The position numbers were made by a program, and so were the translations under genes. Below the pieces are notes generated by a model. That model made no database searches. It was given only the letters and a program-made list of their open reading frames with translations, and was not told the DNA's origin. This document shows positions 36,789-46,111 of a stretch of DNA of 64,000 nucleotides, one piece after another. Origin of the DNA: Aurantiochytrium sp. KH105 (taxonomy: Eukaryota; Sar; Bigyra; Thraustochytrida; Thraustochytriidae); contig BGKB01000158.1 of NCBI GenBank assembly GCA_003116975.1, positions 1 through 64,000 of the forward strand, written 5' to 3'. Numbering within the stretch: the stretch's first letter is position 1; every line of letters starts with the position of its first letter.

Positions 36789-38014
36789 CGTTCGCTCATT
36801 CGTTCGTTATTTGGTTGTCTGCTCGTTTGTTAGTCTATCTGGCTGTTTGTTTGTTCGTCCACTCGTTAGGGCCGGTGGCTCGCTCGTCCGTCGACCTCCC
36901 TCCCTCCCTTCTCTTGCTCTCTCGACCCTTGGCAACTTGCTTCCCTCAGCGGCGTCGTCGCCAAGAAGCCTCTGCCGGCGCGGACCGCTCGTCAGCCGGT
37001 CGCCAGCCAGCCAGCCAGCCTGCCACCACCAGCCAGCCTGCCATGGCCAGTGGCGGCGGCGGCGTGGACGCAGCGCGCGAGAGAGAGTTCAGAAGTTTGG
37101 CCGGTGCATGAACTCTTGCGGTACGCAACGCGAAGCGGGGCGCCGGCGGAGCCCCCCCCACGCGAAAGCGGCCGAGGCACGCTGCGGTAGGGCTGCGGGC
37201 CGGATCGGGGGACAGCGTCCGTCCGTCGGAGGGGCCGCGCGAGACAGGCCGGCCTGTCTTTCTGGTTTGTTGCACTCTGCCATTATGATCTCTGCCCGCC
37301 GGGAGAGAGAGAGAGAGGGAGGCGCAGAAGGTGCAGCGTCTCCTGGCCCGTGGGATCTGGACGCGCGGACGATACGCCCGCAGCCAGCTCCGCTCCGACC
37401 GCGCTGCGGGACGTACTCGCGGCGGCAGGCCCGTGCGCGGCGGCGCGTATACCGCGGCTTCCCCGGGCGCGGCCCCTCTCCTCCCCTCTGCGCGCGGCGG
37501 CTGCGGCGGGAAAGCCGCGAAAGCCGCGAAAGACCCCACTGCAGAAGCAAGGCGATGGGGTGTGGGGATTCGAGGAGGAGGCTGTGGAGAAAGTGGCAGT
37601 GCGGGGAGGTGGGAGGGCGCCGGGCCTGCCGCTTCCGGCGCGCAGCAGAAACGAGCCGAGGCAGGTCGAACAGACCTCGAAAGACGCCGCCAAGCTCCGC
37701 GTGCCTCGCCGTAGTTCGTCCCGGCCCAACTCGCCGCGCCTCGCCTCGCCGCGCCTCGCCGCTTGGACGCCGCTGTGCCACGTGAACGCCGCTGCGCCGC
37801 TCCGCTTGGACGCCGCGAGCTGCCAGCGCGCGAGGGAGGGAGCCCAGCCCGTGGGGACTTGACGCGGCTCGACGCGGATCTGGCGGGCCACCAAGGAGCA
37901 AACAGCCAGCCCGTCGCTCGATCCCATCCCGACCATCCTTGCCTGCGGCCTCCGGCAGACGCAGAAGAAAGGCAGGCGCCGCGCCGCGCCGCGCCGCGCC
38001 GAAGGGCGGCGACG

Positions 38015-38019
38015 ATGAT

Positions 38020-38055
<36 letters not shown>

Positions 38056-39025
38056 GCGGACGGAGGCGCAGTCGCAGACACAAACGCAGACGCATGCGCA
38101 GATCCGCGCCAAGGATGCCGCGGAGACGACAACAACGACGACACAGATGACGGCCGCCGCCACCATCGCCCGCGGCGCCTTCAGTGAGACGCTCAAGGGC
38201 ACGGTCGACGCGAGCGGCGAGACCGTCGCCATCAAGCGCTTCGGCGAATCGCGCCAGGCCAAAAGGGAAATGCGGCACGAGGTGCAGGTCCTCCGCGCAC
38301 TCGCAAGGGTCGCCTCGGCGCCCTTTGCCTGCTTCACCGTGCAGTTGCGGTGCGTTGACTGGGACGCGAACGCAGTCGGCCTCGAGCTCTGCGAGGGCGG
38401 CGACCTCTTTGGCCTCCTCTTTCAAAACGAGGAGCTCAGCGAAAGCGACATTCTCTTTTACGCCGCCGAGGTCGCCGCCGCGATCTCCCACCTCCACGCA
38501 AACGGCATTCTGCACGGGGACATCAAACCAGAAAACATCGGCATCACCGCCCAAGGCCACATCCGTCTCTTCGACTTTGGCCTCTCTCACATCTTTGACC
38601 AAGAAAACGAACGCGACCCCGACACCGGTCGCCTCATCACACCCACAAATGCTGGTACAACCATGTACGCAAGTCCTGAGCTGCTCATGCTCCGCCAAAC
38701 AAGCATGGACAGCGACTGGTGGAGCTACGGTGTGCTTCTCTTTGAAATCTTCTTTCAGAGATTGCCTTGGTTGGCTGAGTCTGACGAGGATACAGCCAAT
38801 CTCATCTGCACCGAACCGCTCGTCTGGGTTCACGACGACAAGGACTTTGCATCTGCAGACGTTTTCGATCTGGTTGAGGGCCTCTTGGGGTCAAAACACC
38901 CCAGGGGTCGCCTCACCTACAAAGAAGGGTTTGCTGCTCTTCAGGCACACCCTTTCTTCACCAGCGTCGACTGGAAAAGGCTCGGTGAGCAGGCCTACTT
39001 GCCACCCTTTAGACTATCCCCGTAA
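38015..39025 (+). CDS. AGC-type serine/threonine protein kinase with poly-Gln N-terminus
   Basis: A 336-residue kinase. ATG 38015 is preferred because it opens MM plus 11 Gln followed by Gln/Thr-rich sequence; the open frame before it is GC-rich leader. A Gly-rich loop (residues 52-61, ARGAFSETLK) has only one of the usual glycines. The ATP-binding lysine is Lys74 (VAIK) and the helix-C glutamate Glu89. The catalytic loop is HGDIKPEN with Asp169 and Asn174, DFG is at 187-189, and the activation-segment end is YASPE. The C-terminal HPFFTSVDWKRL ... PPF motif is characteristic of AGC kinases, but there is no later hydrophobic-motif tail. The catalytic loop has Gly in place of the usual Arg before Asp (non-RD), so regulation by activation-loop phosphorylation may differ. 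The substrate is unknown. No intron is seen. Confidence 0.88.
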
Positions 39026-39652
39026 CGTTCCGCGCTCTCGCCATCGACACGCCGTTGAAGGCATTCGCTTACTTACTTGCACTTTTGGTGCTTTGTGTTT
39101 TTATCAATTCAAGACCATGGGATCGAACCCTCTTCTCTCCTCTCTTCTCTCCTCTTCTCTTCCCAGGGCAGTGTTTTTCCTCTGCAACTCCCGCCGCCGC
39201 GTCAGCGTTACTATCATAAGCTTACGTCAAACTTCATAAAATATGATTATAGCAATGCTTTTCGTAGTCGACTGTCTCAGCCACGCTTCTTGCATGCATA
39301 CTGTTTGGTGATGATGTAGTACTTATCGCCGCACCATCCACTTTTCGTTCTTGCGGCCAGTCGTGGAATGATCGCCTTTCGGACCCATTTGACTGCTAAT
39401 CTTTGGGAAAAGAAAAAAAAAAAAGACATCAAACAACACCAGCTCAGGCCAAACTCCGTTCGCCAAACACAACAGTTCGCCCTCGTGGGGCCGAGGGCCG
39501 AGAGGGAGGCGGCTCTGACACCGCGCACCCGGAAGTGTTCGCACCGGCGCCGCACGTACGCCTCTGCCGACAAGCGTGAACCAAGCTGAGAAGACGGTTC
39601 TTTCATCTCTTTCCTTGTGCATGGGCACGTCAACGCTGGAAGGCACACAGAC

Positions 39653-39685
<33 letters not shown>

Positions 39686-39752
39686 CGCAGCCGCTGGGGG
39701 CGCAAATACTCCAGGCTAGATCTAGATACTCCCGCTCGCAACGCTCACTCAA
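39026..39752. other. Intergenic between AGC kinase and polycystin gene
   Basis: About 730 bp. The first half is AT-rich 3' flank with a ctctct run near 39130-39165. The second half is leader and promoter of the channel gene, including the gaca repeat. I see no gene. Confidence 0.5.
39648..39685. repeat. GACA tetranucleotide tract
   Basis: About nine copies of gaca with one gata variant, about 70 bp before the start codon of the channel gene. Confidence 0.9.
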
Positions 39753-42183
39753 ATGGACCTGGACGTAAAAGTAAGTTGCAGTGCGCTCGCGACCTCTGCG
39801 ATACGAAAACTCATGCAAAATCTATGTATTGCAGCGCGCGCAAGTCGCGGCCCTCAAACGTGAACTTGCGCGAACGGAGCAAGATGTCAACACCGTGCAA
39901 GCCGCACTTCGCGAACAGAGCTACATTGATCCACTTCAAGAACACAATTCATCTGGCCCATCTTTTCAAGACCTTCGCAAAGGCGCGCTTGCCATCCTCC
40001 TCGCCGCTTCGCGTCTGCAACGCTCCCAAGATAACAACACAAATGCATCAGCTCATGTGGCCACTGATCGCCAGCGCTCTCTTGCATATCGCGTGACTGC
40101 CAAACTCGTGCACTCATCCGTTTCCTACGAGCGCTCTACAATCATTGACATGCCAATGTCCGCGACTGTGGCCTCCCTCATTCAAGAGTCTGCCTCGCTC
40201 TGGGCGCTCGATCCGCGTCAAGTCCAAGCCATCAGCGACGGACTCGTCATTAGCCCTCTCACAAATTTTGGCGAACTAGAGACATTGTTGTCACAGCGCC
40301 CAGGGCCACAAGCTCCGCGGCTCTTCACCTTGCGTCAGTTCAAGCCGCTCGAAGATCTCATCCAGCCCAAACAATCTTTTCACTTTGATGAAACCACGCA
40401 GCAGCAGCAGCAGCAGCATCGAGGATTCAAGCAAGAGGCAGAGTGGCAGAGAAGGCGCCCCAGCGCTGCGCGTCACGCCCCCAGCAAGCCTTTCTTCAGA
40501 CACCTCCGCAATCCCAATGAACGCGCTGATGCGCTACGGGATTTGTGTCTTTTTTTTGCCATTCTCTTGCTCATTTTCTTGGGCACAACTGCACCCATTT
40601 CCCGAGAAACCCGGGGAAGACCCCTCAATGACATTACTGTGCGTCCATTCGCCGAGGAAACAACCTTTGCCGACATTCAAACGAGCTCACAAATCTATGC
40701 GTGGACGAGCACTGTTCTTCGAGAATACCTGCTCGGCGACGCACTTCGCGCACCTCACCAGAGCACTAATATGTGGACAATCAACCGCGAACTTGGCCAA
40801 GTTCTTGGCGTTTTGCGCGTGCGTCAACTTCGCGTACGCGCCAATGCATCGTGCACAATCACGGCCAAGGCGCAAGCCTTTTCCAGCGCTTGTTTCGCCA
40901 ATTATGAGCAGGAAACGCGTGCCGTGGATAGCTACGGCGCAAACGGGGCTGTCTTCACATCTGGCTTTGAGTGGCACTCATCACAGAGCATTCAGTCAAA
41001 CGCCAAGACGGACATTTTCCAAGATTACGAAACCCCCGGTAAGCTCGCGGTCTACCCGAACTCGGGCTTCCTTGTCGACATTGGAGCAGACTTTCGCGCC
41101 AAATCCAATCGAACATACCAAGACCTCATCGCGGAATGGGACAACATTTTTGCAAAATTTGCAAACAGCAAGTGGATCGACGCACACACGAGCGCCGTCA
41201 TCTTTTCGTGGACCACCTTTGTGGGTAGCGCTGCGCGCTACGAGACCAATTACGTGCTCTTTGAGCAGCGCTTGGCGGGACAATTTCTTCCCTCGCGCAT
41301 TCTTCGCACGTTCCAGCAAGATCTCGTCTTCCCCACGGGCGGCGCGCGTGTTGCGCATGTTCTTCTTGGCGTTTGCATGTGCTGGCTGGCCCTGCAAAAG
41401 TGCTTCCATCTTCGTCGCGCCATTTCTGGCGGCAAGCGACCGAGCCGGTTCTTCGATGTTGCGCAGGCTACAGATATTGTCGTTCTTGCTCTTTACATTG
41501 CCTGCGTCGCGCTCCAAGCCAGAGTTCTCAACACTTTTGGCGACATCGAAAAGCTGCTTTGGAACCCGCCGACACCTTTTTACTACCCTTTGGATAGCGT
41601 CTTTTACCTTACTGCTGCGCAGCGTCACGTTCTCAACACCTTGCTTGCATTTGTGGCATGGCGTATCTTACTCTCGCTGCGAGTGTCTGAACCAGGGTCA
41701 GTGCTTCTCGTCACCATTGTGCGAACCTGCATCTCCATCGCTGCCACACTTGTCCTCTTCATGCCCTTTCTCGTCATAGACGCCTTTCTCGTCTGGCAGC
41801 TTGTTGGCACATTCAACATTTACTTTCGAAGATATGCGAGTACCTGGGTTCAGCTTTCCATTCAGGTCTTCACCGCCTTTGAATACCTTCAGCCAACGCT
41901 CCTTGACCTCCTCAATGATCGTCCCGTCATCGCATGGTACACGACTATTCTCATCTACGTGCACGTCCTCATTTTTCGCTACGTTTTCGCTGCAATCATC
42001 ACTGTATGCGCAATCCACCACATGCTCAAAGCCATTGCACATCATCGTCGTGCCGCGCGCCGCGCCCACGTGCACCCCATATCGTCTCGCGATCTCTTGC
42101 GTCGCGTCTTCAGCCTTCGCCGCGCGCTGCGAGTCCGCACGATGAGCATTCCGTGCTGTAAGAGGACTAGCTGCAGGTCGTGA
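39753..42183 (+). CDS. Polycystin-2/TRPP-like cation channel, two exons
   Basis: Spliced model: exon 1 39753-39770 (18 nt, MDLDVK), intron 39771-39834 (64 bp, gtaagt...gcag), exon 2 39835-42183; 788 residues. Splicing gives a clean N-terminal coiled coil (AALKRELARTEQDVNTVQAA); the unspliced frame from 39781 would instead translate the intron. Next comes a segment with beta-grasp character (VTAKLV, TVASLIQESASLWALDP, VISPLTNFGELETLL), possibly ubiquitin-like. Then S1 (LCLFFAILLLIFLGTTA), a large extracellular polycystin domain with the hallmark KWIDAHTSAVIFSWTTF ... NYVLFEQR, and further membrane segments around VAHVLLGVCMCWLA, IVVLALYIACVALQA, LAFVAWRILLSL, LVLFMPFLVIDAFLVW and IYVHVLIFRYVFAAIITV. 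The pore helix region (STWVQLSIQVFTAFEYL) lacks the LGD-type filter of PKD2. Likely a ciliary or endomembrane cation channel; ion selectivity cannot be read. Confidence 0.85.
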
Positions 42184-42864
42184 AAAGGTGATGCATCGCC
42201 AACATCCGGACCAAGCAATATGTAAATTTTGTCCCCACTTTTGGAATCCCTTTGCACGTCGTCAAGCGCCGTCAGCAGCCGCAGCAGCAGCAGCAGCAGC
42301 AGCGCTGCGTCGTCTAACGTTCTCCCTGCATCCACCCCCTGCATGGCCAACGAGATCTGCGTCTTCCGGGGCGCGCGCCATTTTCCAGCAGCACAGCAGC
42401 TACAGCGGGCCTCTCTCCGAGCATTCTCCGATGCATCGTCTCCCATGCCATATCCGGGTCAGTTCATGCCATGTATGCCATGTATTGTATGCCATCCATT
42501 TCTGCTGTTCCATTCCAATGGCCTCCTCTCCATCATCGTGGCATCCCAGGCCTTTCTCTTCATTTTGTGCACGTGCACGCTCATCACGACGCGACTCCGA
42601 CTGAGCTGGTCCAAGATCCTGACAGCGCGCGCAAAGACGACGCGGCGCAGCGTCGCCAGAAACCGCAACGCCTCGGACGAGCGGACCGAGGCCGGCGCAG
42701 TGCGGAGCCGTGCGGAGCGGCGAGCTGAGCGGCGCAGCGCGACCGAGAACAAACGCGGATCGAGGTCGTCGGTCGAGCTCGGGATCATTTCGCTGCCGAT
42801 CTCTTGCTCGCTTGAGCTTGCCGTCGTGCTGGGACGTCGTCGAGTGCTCGCGAAAGGAGTGACC
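42184..42864. promoter_or_regulatory. Leader/promoter region of the FGGY kinase gene
   Basis: This 680-bp interval follows the channel gene on the same strand. It contains a cag repeat (about 42280-42302) and stays open in the FGGY frame from 42229, including a hydrophobic run at about 42495-42590. I treat it as untranslated, because the family starts directly with VGVDVGT. Confidence 0.5.
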
Positions 42865-44508
42865 ATGGCGACCTGCGTGGGCGTCGACGTGGGCACCGGG
42901 TCGGTGCGTGCCATGCTGCTGCAACGCGGCGGCGGTCACGTCCTGGCCACGGCTGAAAAGGAGATCGAGACCATGCGCGGGCCGAGCGAGGTCCACCTCG
43001 AGCAGAGCAGCGAGGAGATCTGGCGCGCAGTCTGCACGACAGTGCGAGAGGTGCTCGCAGCAGCACCGGACGGGACGCCCGCGCCCCAGGGTATCGGATT
43101 TTGCGCGACGTGCAGTCTCGTCGTTGTCGATCAAGATGGCAAACCCTTGCCCGTTGGCTCGCATGGCGATGCCCGACGCAACGTCATTCTCTGGGCCGAT
43201 CACCGTGCACAAGCCGAAGCCGATGCCATCAACGCGACGGGTCATCCCTTGCTGCAAAATGTTGGTGGTGCCGTCTCCCCGGAAATGGAGCTTCCCAAAC
43301 TCTTGCATCTGCAGCGCCACATGGGCGAGACCTTTACTCGCGCCGGGGGCTTCTTTGACCTTCCCGACTATCTCACGTTCCGTGCGACGGGCAATGCCGA
43401 TACGCGCTCCTTTTGCTCTCTTGTTTGCAAGTGGGTTTATGACGCCGTCAAGGATGAATGGAATCGCGATCTGCTCTCTGCGGTTGGGCTCGAATCGCTC
43501 CTCGATGAGGAGCAGGCTCGCCGACTCGGCCAAAAGGCACTCCGGCCAGGCACTCCCGTTCCCGGCGGCCTCTGTCGCGCAGCTGCTGCAGACCTGGGCC
43601 TCCCCGAAGGTCTTCCCGTGGGAACAAGCCTCATCGATGCGCACTCAGGCGCCCTCGGGATGCTTGGTATCTGGGATCACGAGGAGGGCGCGAAGCCCCT
43701 ACACGAGCGCCTCGCAGTGGTGGCGGGAACCTCGAACTGCTTGCTCACGGTATCACCTCACCCCGTGCATGTCCAGGGCATTTGGGGCCCTTATCTGCAT
43801 GCCATCGCTCCGGACATGCATTGTAATGAGGCTGGCCAGAGCGCTGCTGGCGCGCTCGTGCGTCACGTTATGGAATCACACCCTGCTTGGCCCGATGTTG
43901 AGTCTCGCGTCAAGGCAAGCGCGAAACACACAACCGCATTTGCCTACATTGAAGCAACGCTCGACGAACTTGCCTCCCAGGCCGGCGTTCCTGTCCCGCT
44001 GCTTGCTCGCCACATGCACATGACTCCAGACTTGAACGGAAATCGTTCTCCGCTTGCGCGGGGGGATCTTCGAGGTGTGATGAGCGGCCTGACGCTTCAA
44101 GAACCTGATTTCAAGCACCTCGCAATCTCGTACCTTTGCGCGCTGCAAAGTCTTTGCTTTTCGTCGCGCATGATCTGTGATCGTCTGCAGGAAGGGGGGC
44201 AGACGATTTCGCGCGTCATTGTGTGTGGTGGCCTGGCCAAGAGTGACCTCTTTTGCCAAATGCTTGCCGACGTGCTCGGAATGCGTGTCGCCCTTCCACA
44301 GTGCGAGCAAGCTGTGGTTCTTGGCGCTTGCATGCTAGGTGCCGTGGCTGCCGGTGCATCCATGCAAGACGTCATGGGAGAAAACTCTCTCGGTAAAGTC
44401 TATTCGCCGCAGCCTCAGCTCGCTCCCTTTTATGACGCAAAGTATACAGTCTTTGTCAAACTTACTGACGTAGCTGTGGCCTCACAAGAGGTCATGGCTA
44501 ATGTCTAA
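42865..44508 (+). CDS. FGGY-family carbohydrate kinase, D-ribulokinase-like
   Basis: A 547-residue sugar kinase of the FGGY family, ATP-dependent. ATG 42865 (gaccATGG context) starts exactly before the N-terminal phosphate-1 motif CVGVDVGTGSVRAML. The first FGGY domain continues with FCATCSLVVVDQDG and the acceptor-side ILWADHRAQAEADAIN. The second domain has GTSLIDAHSGALG (with the catalytic-base-type Asp in the I-D-A-H-S-G motif), VVAGTSNCLL, IWGPY and the adenosine-binding VIVCGGLAKSDLFCQMLADV. The IDAHSG, GTSNC and GG-x-x-KSDL-type motifs fit the 5-carbon sugar kinase branch (human FGGY, yeast YDR109C), which phosphorylates D-ribulose. Length fits the family (about 545-555). Probably cytosolic, feeding repaired or salvaged ribulose into the pentose phosphate pathway. 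Substrate specificity is inferred. Confidence 0.9.
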   Translation: MATCVGVDVGTGSVRAMLLQRGGGHVLATAEKEIETMRGPSEVHLEQSSEEIWRAVCTTVREVLAAAPDGTPAPQGIGFCATCSLVVVDQDGKPLPVGSHGDARRNVILWADHRAQAEADAINATGHPLLQNVGGAVSPEMELPKLLHLQRHMGETFTRAGGFFDLPDYLTFRATGNADTRSFCSLVCKWVYDAVKDEWNRDLLSAVGLESLLDEEQARRLGQKALRPGTPVPGGLCRAAAADLGLPEGLPVGTSLIDAHSGALGMLGIWDHEEGAKPLHERLAVVAGTSNCLLTVSPHPVHVQGIWGPYLHAIAPDMHCNEAGQSAAGALVRHVMESHPAWPDVESRVKASAKHTTAFAYIEATLDELASQAGVPVPLLARHMHMTPDLNGNRSPLARGDLRGVMSGLTLQEPDFKHLAISYLCALQSLCFSSRMICDRLQEGGQTISRVIVCGGLAKSDLFCQMLADVLGMRVALPQCEQAVVLGACMLGAVAAGASMQDVMGENSLGKVYSPQPQLAPFYDAKYTVFVKLTDVAVASQEVMANV

Positions 44509-44944
44509 ACGTCTAAATTATTCTCACAACTTTATCATGATGGTAAGAGCGAAAGGTTGTGTCTCAAGCTGGAGGCCATGAATGGCAGGCAAGCAGACCA
44601 CCCGGACGTGGACGTGCATATCATCAACAAAGCCGACAGGGCTAATCTCCAGGATGCCATTCGATCCCTTCTCTACAAGCCCGGAATCAAGATCGTGTTC
44701 TACGACGTGTGGCAGCAAACCTCATCGTATATATTGAATCGAGTCATCAAAAACATGCAAGATTCTTTCGCTTGGTCATTTGCGGCGAGAGCCACTACTT
44801 TGGGAGATAAAAGTGAAGCACTTCACAATGCCTGAAAACCGCATCAAGAACGCCAAGAACGGTTCTGTTGCTCTCTGGGACGTCCGCACCGAATCGACCT
44901 AAAGAGCTTTACTCACGGTTTTCCCTAGATCAGCCTCGCACCTT
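44509..44944. other. Convergent intergenic region, no supported gene
   Basis: Lies between the FGGY stop (+) and the Crinkler-like kinase stop (-). A 92-codon frame on the + strand (44557-44835) has no recognisable feature and is probably 3' flank. Confidence 0.5.
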
Positions 44945-46111
44945 TCACAGCTCCAATTTGTCGAGCGCACGATCCAGCTCGGCGTGTTCATATTCCATAT
45001 CCTGGCTGCTCGGATCCTCGCTGCCCATTCCAATGTCAATGAAATGCAGGACGTTGTCATTATTGATGACAATATTGCGCAGGGCCACGTCTCCATGAGC
45101 GAGGCCAGCCTTGTGAAGCATGTTCAGGAGACGGTGGAGGCGACGGCGAATCTTGCGAACACCAAGCTGCAGCGCGCGCTGGGAGCCATCTCTGCTCGAT
45201 AGGGAATCGCCTTCATGGCGGGTAATGAGGTAGGTTGACTCGAGTCCATCGGTCGTGGTCCCGAAAAAGATAACGCGAGGAAGCACCTTACCTTGTAGCG
45301 GGGCAGCGCGGCCCAAGAGAAGCTCGGCCTCGTTATCGATGGCCTGCCGCGCGGCACGCTCTGCATCCCCGCGAATCGATTTTGGCATTCCCAGATGCAA
45401 GGGGAGGGCCTTGGCAAAGCAGCGCTGTTCGACGTCCCCTGACGCCAGGCTCTTCACACTCACGCTCTTGTAGCCAGCTCCGACTGAGGAGAGCACTGGA
45501 GTGAGCAAGTGCTGTTCAGTTTCAATGTCGATCTCGACTTGGCCTGAAAACAAAGAGGGACTCATTGTACTCGCATTGGCAAGCAAGGCACCCGCACCTC
45601 CCGCATTTGAATCTTGCAACCGCGTGCGACGTGGCCTGAGCTGTCCGTCAAAGACCGATTTTGAGGATTTCGTAGAGGACTTGCCGCCTTGCGAGGACGC
45701 GTAGCGCTTCGTACGCTTCGCTGTCCCTCCTCTCGCCGCGGGCATCTGAAGGGCCTTTCCCGCACTGTTTTCTTCTTTTTCGCTGTCGAGAAAGTCCTTC
45801 ATCGCAATCGCGACAAAGACTGAAGTGGCTTGCAGTAGGGAGAATGGCGGATGCCCGTTGATGCCGCCACCATCGTACTTGTCAGCCATGGCCACATTAC
45901 CCAATGCAAAATCATCCTTGGGCTTCTTTCCCTTCTTGCTTGAGGTGTCCAACTCCTCGCGATCTCGCGCGGTGATCGGTTTGAAGCTTTCAGAAATAAG
46001 GACTGTCGTACTGGACACCTTCTTTACAAAAAAGTGACCTTGTGATTGGAAAGGATGCCGTACTTGCAATTTTTGATGTCCATGTAGTTGCATAGCTGCG
46101 TGACAGGACAT
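44945..46111 (-). CDS. Crinkler-like protein, C-terminal kinase-like part (downstream of a frameshift)
   Basis: This frame continues the nuclease-like protein encoded upstream, in another reading frame; real continuity probably begins near 46028, not at the nominal ATG 46111. After a short strand that completes the nuclease-like fold, there is a disordered Lys/Ser-rich region. It is followed by a compact kinase-like domain: a candidate ATP-binding lysine in RCFAKALP, NEAELLL as helix C, catalytic loop HGDVALRNIV, and FIDIG in place of DFG. HGD-x4-N followed by a V/I-D-[FI]-G strand is typical of kinase domains found at the C-terminus of Crinkler-type effectors. Lying in phase with a REase-like domain supports a single original gene. 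Whether the protein is made is uncertain because of the frame break. It converges with the FGGY gene. Confidence 0.7.
   Translation of the reverse strand: MSCHAAMQLHGHQKLQVRHPFQSQGHFFVKKVSSTTVLISESFKPITARDREELDTSSKKGKKPKDDFALGNVAMADKYDGGGINGHPPFSLLQATSVFVAIAMKDFLDSEKEENSAGKALQMPAARGGTAKRTKRYASSQGGKSSTKSSKSVFDGQLRPRRTRLQDSNAGGAGALLANASTMSPSLFSGQVEIDIETEQHLLTPVLSSVGAGYKSVSVKSLASGDVEQRCFAKALPLHLGMPKSIRGDAERAARQAIDNEAELLLGRAAPLQGKVLPRVIFFGTTTDGLESTYLITRHEGDSLSSRDGSQRALQLGVRKIRRRLHRLLNMLHKAGLAHGDVALRNIVINNDNVLHFIDIGMGSEDPSSQDMEYEHAELDRALDKLEL

Noticed and set aside
39118-39133. B-box-like ggttcgatcc on the minus strand
   Set aside because: The flanking bases do not form a T-stem and no A-box is present upstream.
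44557-44835. 92-codon frame after the FGGY gene
   Set aside because: It lies in the 3' flank of two convergent genes, with no recognisable motif and no leader. Left as intergenic.
46022-46111. A short intron as explanation for the frame change in the Crinkler-like gene
   Set aside because: The only donor/acceptor-like pair near the junction would give an intron of about 17 bases, too short. A homopolymer length change is simpler.
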